Part shown: piece by piece, positions 62,347 to 64,000 of the stretch
How positions within the stretch are numbered: the first letter of the stretch is position 1
How the letters are laid out: every line of letters begins with the position of its first letter
Assembly (NCBI GenBank): GCA_016794025.1
Contig: JAEUKX010000014.1
Location: 90,713-154,712 of the forward strand
Direction: 5' to 3'
DNA length: 64,000 nucleotides
Source: Rhodospirillales bacterium
GTDB taxonomy: Bacteria; Pseudomonadota; Alphaproteobacteria; CACIAM-22H2
The notes under the pieces: model-generated
Databases searched by the model: none
Told to the model about the DNA's origin: nothing
Seen by the model: only the letters and a program-made list of their open reading frames with translations
Translations under genes and position numbers: made by a program

Positions 62347-63342
62347 ATGGATTTTTCCGCAATCGCGCCGGCCCTTCTTGTCGCCGTCCTCGCCGGCTTT
62401 GCCGGGGCGGGCATCATGGCGCGCTGGCGCGTGCTGGTCGACCGGCCCAACGAACGTTCCTCGCATGTCCTGCCCACGCCGCGCGGCGGCGGCATCGGGC
62501 TTGCCGCGGGGACGCTTGCCGGCGGCGCGCTCGTGGCCGGCGGGCTTCCGGCCATCGGCTCCGTCGCCATCGGTGCATCGATCGCCGCGGCAGCCGGGCT
62601 TGCCGACGATGCGCGCGCGCAGGGTGCGGCCGTCAAATTCGGCGCCCAGTTCCTCGCCGCTTTCCTTGCGATCGCAGGCGGGGCGATCATCGAGCGGCTC
62701 TACGTGCCGGGCTACGGGCCCGTGGAGCTGGGCGCGTTCGGTCCGGCGCTGACCTTCCTGTGGTTCGTGGGCCTCACCAATGCCTACAACTTCATGGACG
62801 GGCTCGACGCGCTGGCCGGATCGACGGGCGCGATCGCGGCCTTCTTCGCGGGCATCGCCCTTGCGGCGGCGGGGCTACTGGAGCTGGCGGCACTTTCCTT
62901 CGTGCTTGCGGCGGCGTGCGCGGGCTTCCTTGCGCTGAACCTGCCGCCCGCGCGCGTCTTCATGGGCGATGTCGGCTCGCAGTTCCTCGGTTTCGCGTTT
63001 GCCGGGCTCGGCGTGTTCGCGGCAGGCGCCTCGCAGGACGGGCGCCTGGTCTGGCTCGTGCCCGTGCTGCTGATGCATTTCCTTTTCGACACGATCTTCA
63101 CCGCGACGCGTCGCCTTGCCGCGGGCGAGAACGTGTTCGCCGCGCACCGCACGCATCTCTACCAGAAGCTCAACCGGTCGGGCTTCGCGCATGGCCGCGT
63201 GGCCGCCCTGCTCGCCGCCATGACGGCGGTCCAGGGGATCGCCGCGCTATTCCTCGACACGCGCGCCGGTGCGGCAATCCTCGTCCCGCTTGCGCTCCAG
63301 GCCGCCTACGCGCGCTGGGTGCTCGCCCGTTCAGCCGTGTGA
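62347..63342 (+). CDS. WecA/MraY-like undecaprenyl-phosphate sugar-1-phosphate transferase
   Basis: 331 residues, about ten membrane helices. Signature loops: RPNERSSHVLPTPRGGGIG, NAYNFMDGLDALAGS (the catalytic aspartate loop), RVFMGDVGSQFLG and AHRTHLYQKLNR. Transfers a UDP-sugar phosphate (typically GlcNAc-1-P) to undecaprenyl phosphate to start polysaccharide or O-antigen assembly. Preceded by AGGA. Overlaps the opposing amidase gene by 12 bp. Confidence 0.9.
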   Translation: MDFSAIAPALLVAVLAGFAGAGIMARWRVLVDRPNERSSHVLPTPRGGGIGLAAGTLAGGALVAGGLPAIGSVAIGASIAAAAGLADDARAQGAAVKFGAQFLAAFLAIAGGAIIERLYVPGYGPVELGAFGPALTFLWFVGLTNAYNFMDGLDALAGSTGAIAAFFAGIALAAAGLLELAALSFVLAAACAGFLALNLPPARVFMGDVGSQFLGFAFAGLGVFAAGASQDGRLVWLVPVLLMHFLFDTIFTATRRLAAGENVFAAHRTHLYQKLNRSGFAHGRVAALLAAMTAVQGIAALFLDTRAGAAILVPLALQAAYARWVLARSAV

Positions 63343-64000
63343 CGGCGCATTCCCGATCGGGCGCATGCGCTCGACCCCGCGGGCCAGCGCCAGCGTCAGC
63401 TCCTCGCCGTGGCGGGGCGCCACGATCTGCAGGCCCACGGGCAGCTTCGCGTCGGTCAGGCCGCACGGCACCGAGATCGCGGGCAGTGCCGCCATCGTGA
63501 CGAGGAATGTCGGCGCGACCCAGTCGATGTAGCTCGACATCTTCCGGCCGTCGATCGTCTCGGGATAGTTCTGCTCGACCGGGAAGGGCGAGACAGGCGC
63601 GCACGGGCAGCACACGGCCTCGTACTTCTCGAAGATGTCGGCCCAGCGCTGCACGAGCTTGGCGCGCGCATGTTCGCCCTTGGCGATGTCGACGGGTCCC
63701 TGCGCAAGGCCCTTGCGGATGTTGCCCGAGAGATTGGGGTTGAACCGGTCGACGAGGTGCAGCCGGTCGAGATGCGTGTGCACCATCCACTGCCCGCGCA
63801 GCTGCAGGAACGCCTCGCGCGCGAACGACAGGTCGAGCTCGATCTCCTCGACCTTGGCGCCCCACGTGCCGAGCTGGTAGGCGGCTTCCCGGCAGATCCG
63901 GTCGATCTCGGGTTCGACGCCGATGCGCGCGATATCCGACACGTAGGCGACGCGCCGGCCGGCCAGCGGCGCGTTGGCCGCCCCCATGAAGTCGCGGCCG
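63331..64000 (-). CDS. Amidase signature-family protein, C-terminal part (N-terminus beyond window)
   Basis: About 222 codons visible; the frame runs to the window edge, and ATG at 63987 is internal. The segment has the late features of the amidase family (AtzF/GatA type): FDWVAPTFLVTMAALPAISVPCGLTDAKLPVGLQIVAP near the C-terminus. The Ser-Ser-Lys catalytic region is upstream of the visible part. Likely a small-molecule amidase. Confidence 0.85.
   Translation of the reverse strand, partial: GRDFMGAANAPLAGRRVAYVSDIARIGVEPEIDRICREAAYQLGTWGAKVEEIELDLSFAREAFLQLRGQWMVHTHLDRLHLVDRFNPNLSGNIRKGLAQGPVDIAKGEHARAKLVQRWADIFEKYEAVCCPCAPVSPFPVEQNYPETIDGRKMSSYIDWVAPTFLVTMAALPAISVPCGLTDAKLPVGLQIVAPRHGEELTLALARGVERMRPIGNAPSHG

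Overview
The window is G+C-rich (about two thirds by eye) and tightly packed, with no gene-free stretch above about 245 bp. Gene content points to an alphaproteobacterium, probably Rhodospirillales-like: DUF2842 and DUF3572 proteins, a short SRP RNA beside dnaX, a queG-queA-tgt-queF operon, two molybdenum hydroxylase systems and a branched-chain amino acid ABC operon. Species is not determinable. Most junctions inside operons are 4-bp ATGA/GTGA/TTGA overlaps, and three convergent gene pairs end on one shared CTAG. No tRNA, rRNA, CRISPR array, insertion sequence or prophage was seen.

0-12 kb (minus strand): a Pel exopolysaccharide operon in the standard order but rebuilt. PelA is split into a GH166 hydrolase and a deacetylase, PelB into a TPR scaffold and an outer-membrane barrel, PelC is absent, and PelD ends after its GAF domain, so the c-di-GMP receptor domain is missing. 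The promoter region has two direct repeats exactly 40 bp apart. 12-17.7 kb: a small conserved protein, a Sel1/SPOR envelope protein, hrpB, two methyltransferases, DUF3572 and DUF2842.

17.7-25.6 kb: two operons facing each other with overlapping 3' ends. The plus operon encodes a RibD-type pyrimidine reductase, a zinc-less MDR oxidoreductase, a divergent 6-carboxytetrahydropterin synthase homologue, a GT4 glycosyltransferase and a methyltransferase. The minus operon encodes a GT2 glycosyltransferase, a membrane alkaline-phosphatase-superfamily enzyme and a CDP-alcohol phosphatidyltransferase fused to an FkbM methyltransferase. Together they look like an uncharacterised pathway joining pterin/pyrimidine chemistry to envelope glycolipid assembly, the best candidate here for an undescribed system.

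25.7-35.4 kb: arfB, psuG, an orphan form II CoxL-like subunit, a FdrA/DUF1116/DUF2877 set (AllFGH-type oxamate transcarbamylase), a nitroreductase and a tandem pair of 2-oxoglutarate oxygenase paralogues, one with a lost metal ligand. 35.4-42.7 kb: rmuC, recR, ybaB, dnaX, the SRP RNA ffs, a potassium channel with a zinc ribbon, nudC, and two half-size YeeE/YedE transporters behind a perfect 16-bp palindrome.

42.7-51 kb: a TTC38-like TPR protein, then one strikingly AT-rich gene for a TIR/deoxyribosyltransferase-like protein (probable recent transfer, possibly defence), a metallo-beta-lactamase-fold protein with altered metal motif, and livF-livG-livM-livH-livK. 51-64 kb: an HtrA-type protease, the queuosine operon, xdhABC, a PAS protein, RidA, an ABC permease without partners, a WecA-like transferase and a partial amidase.
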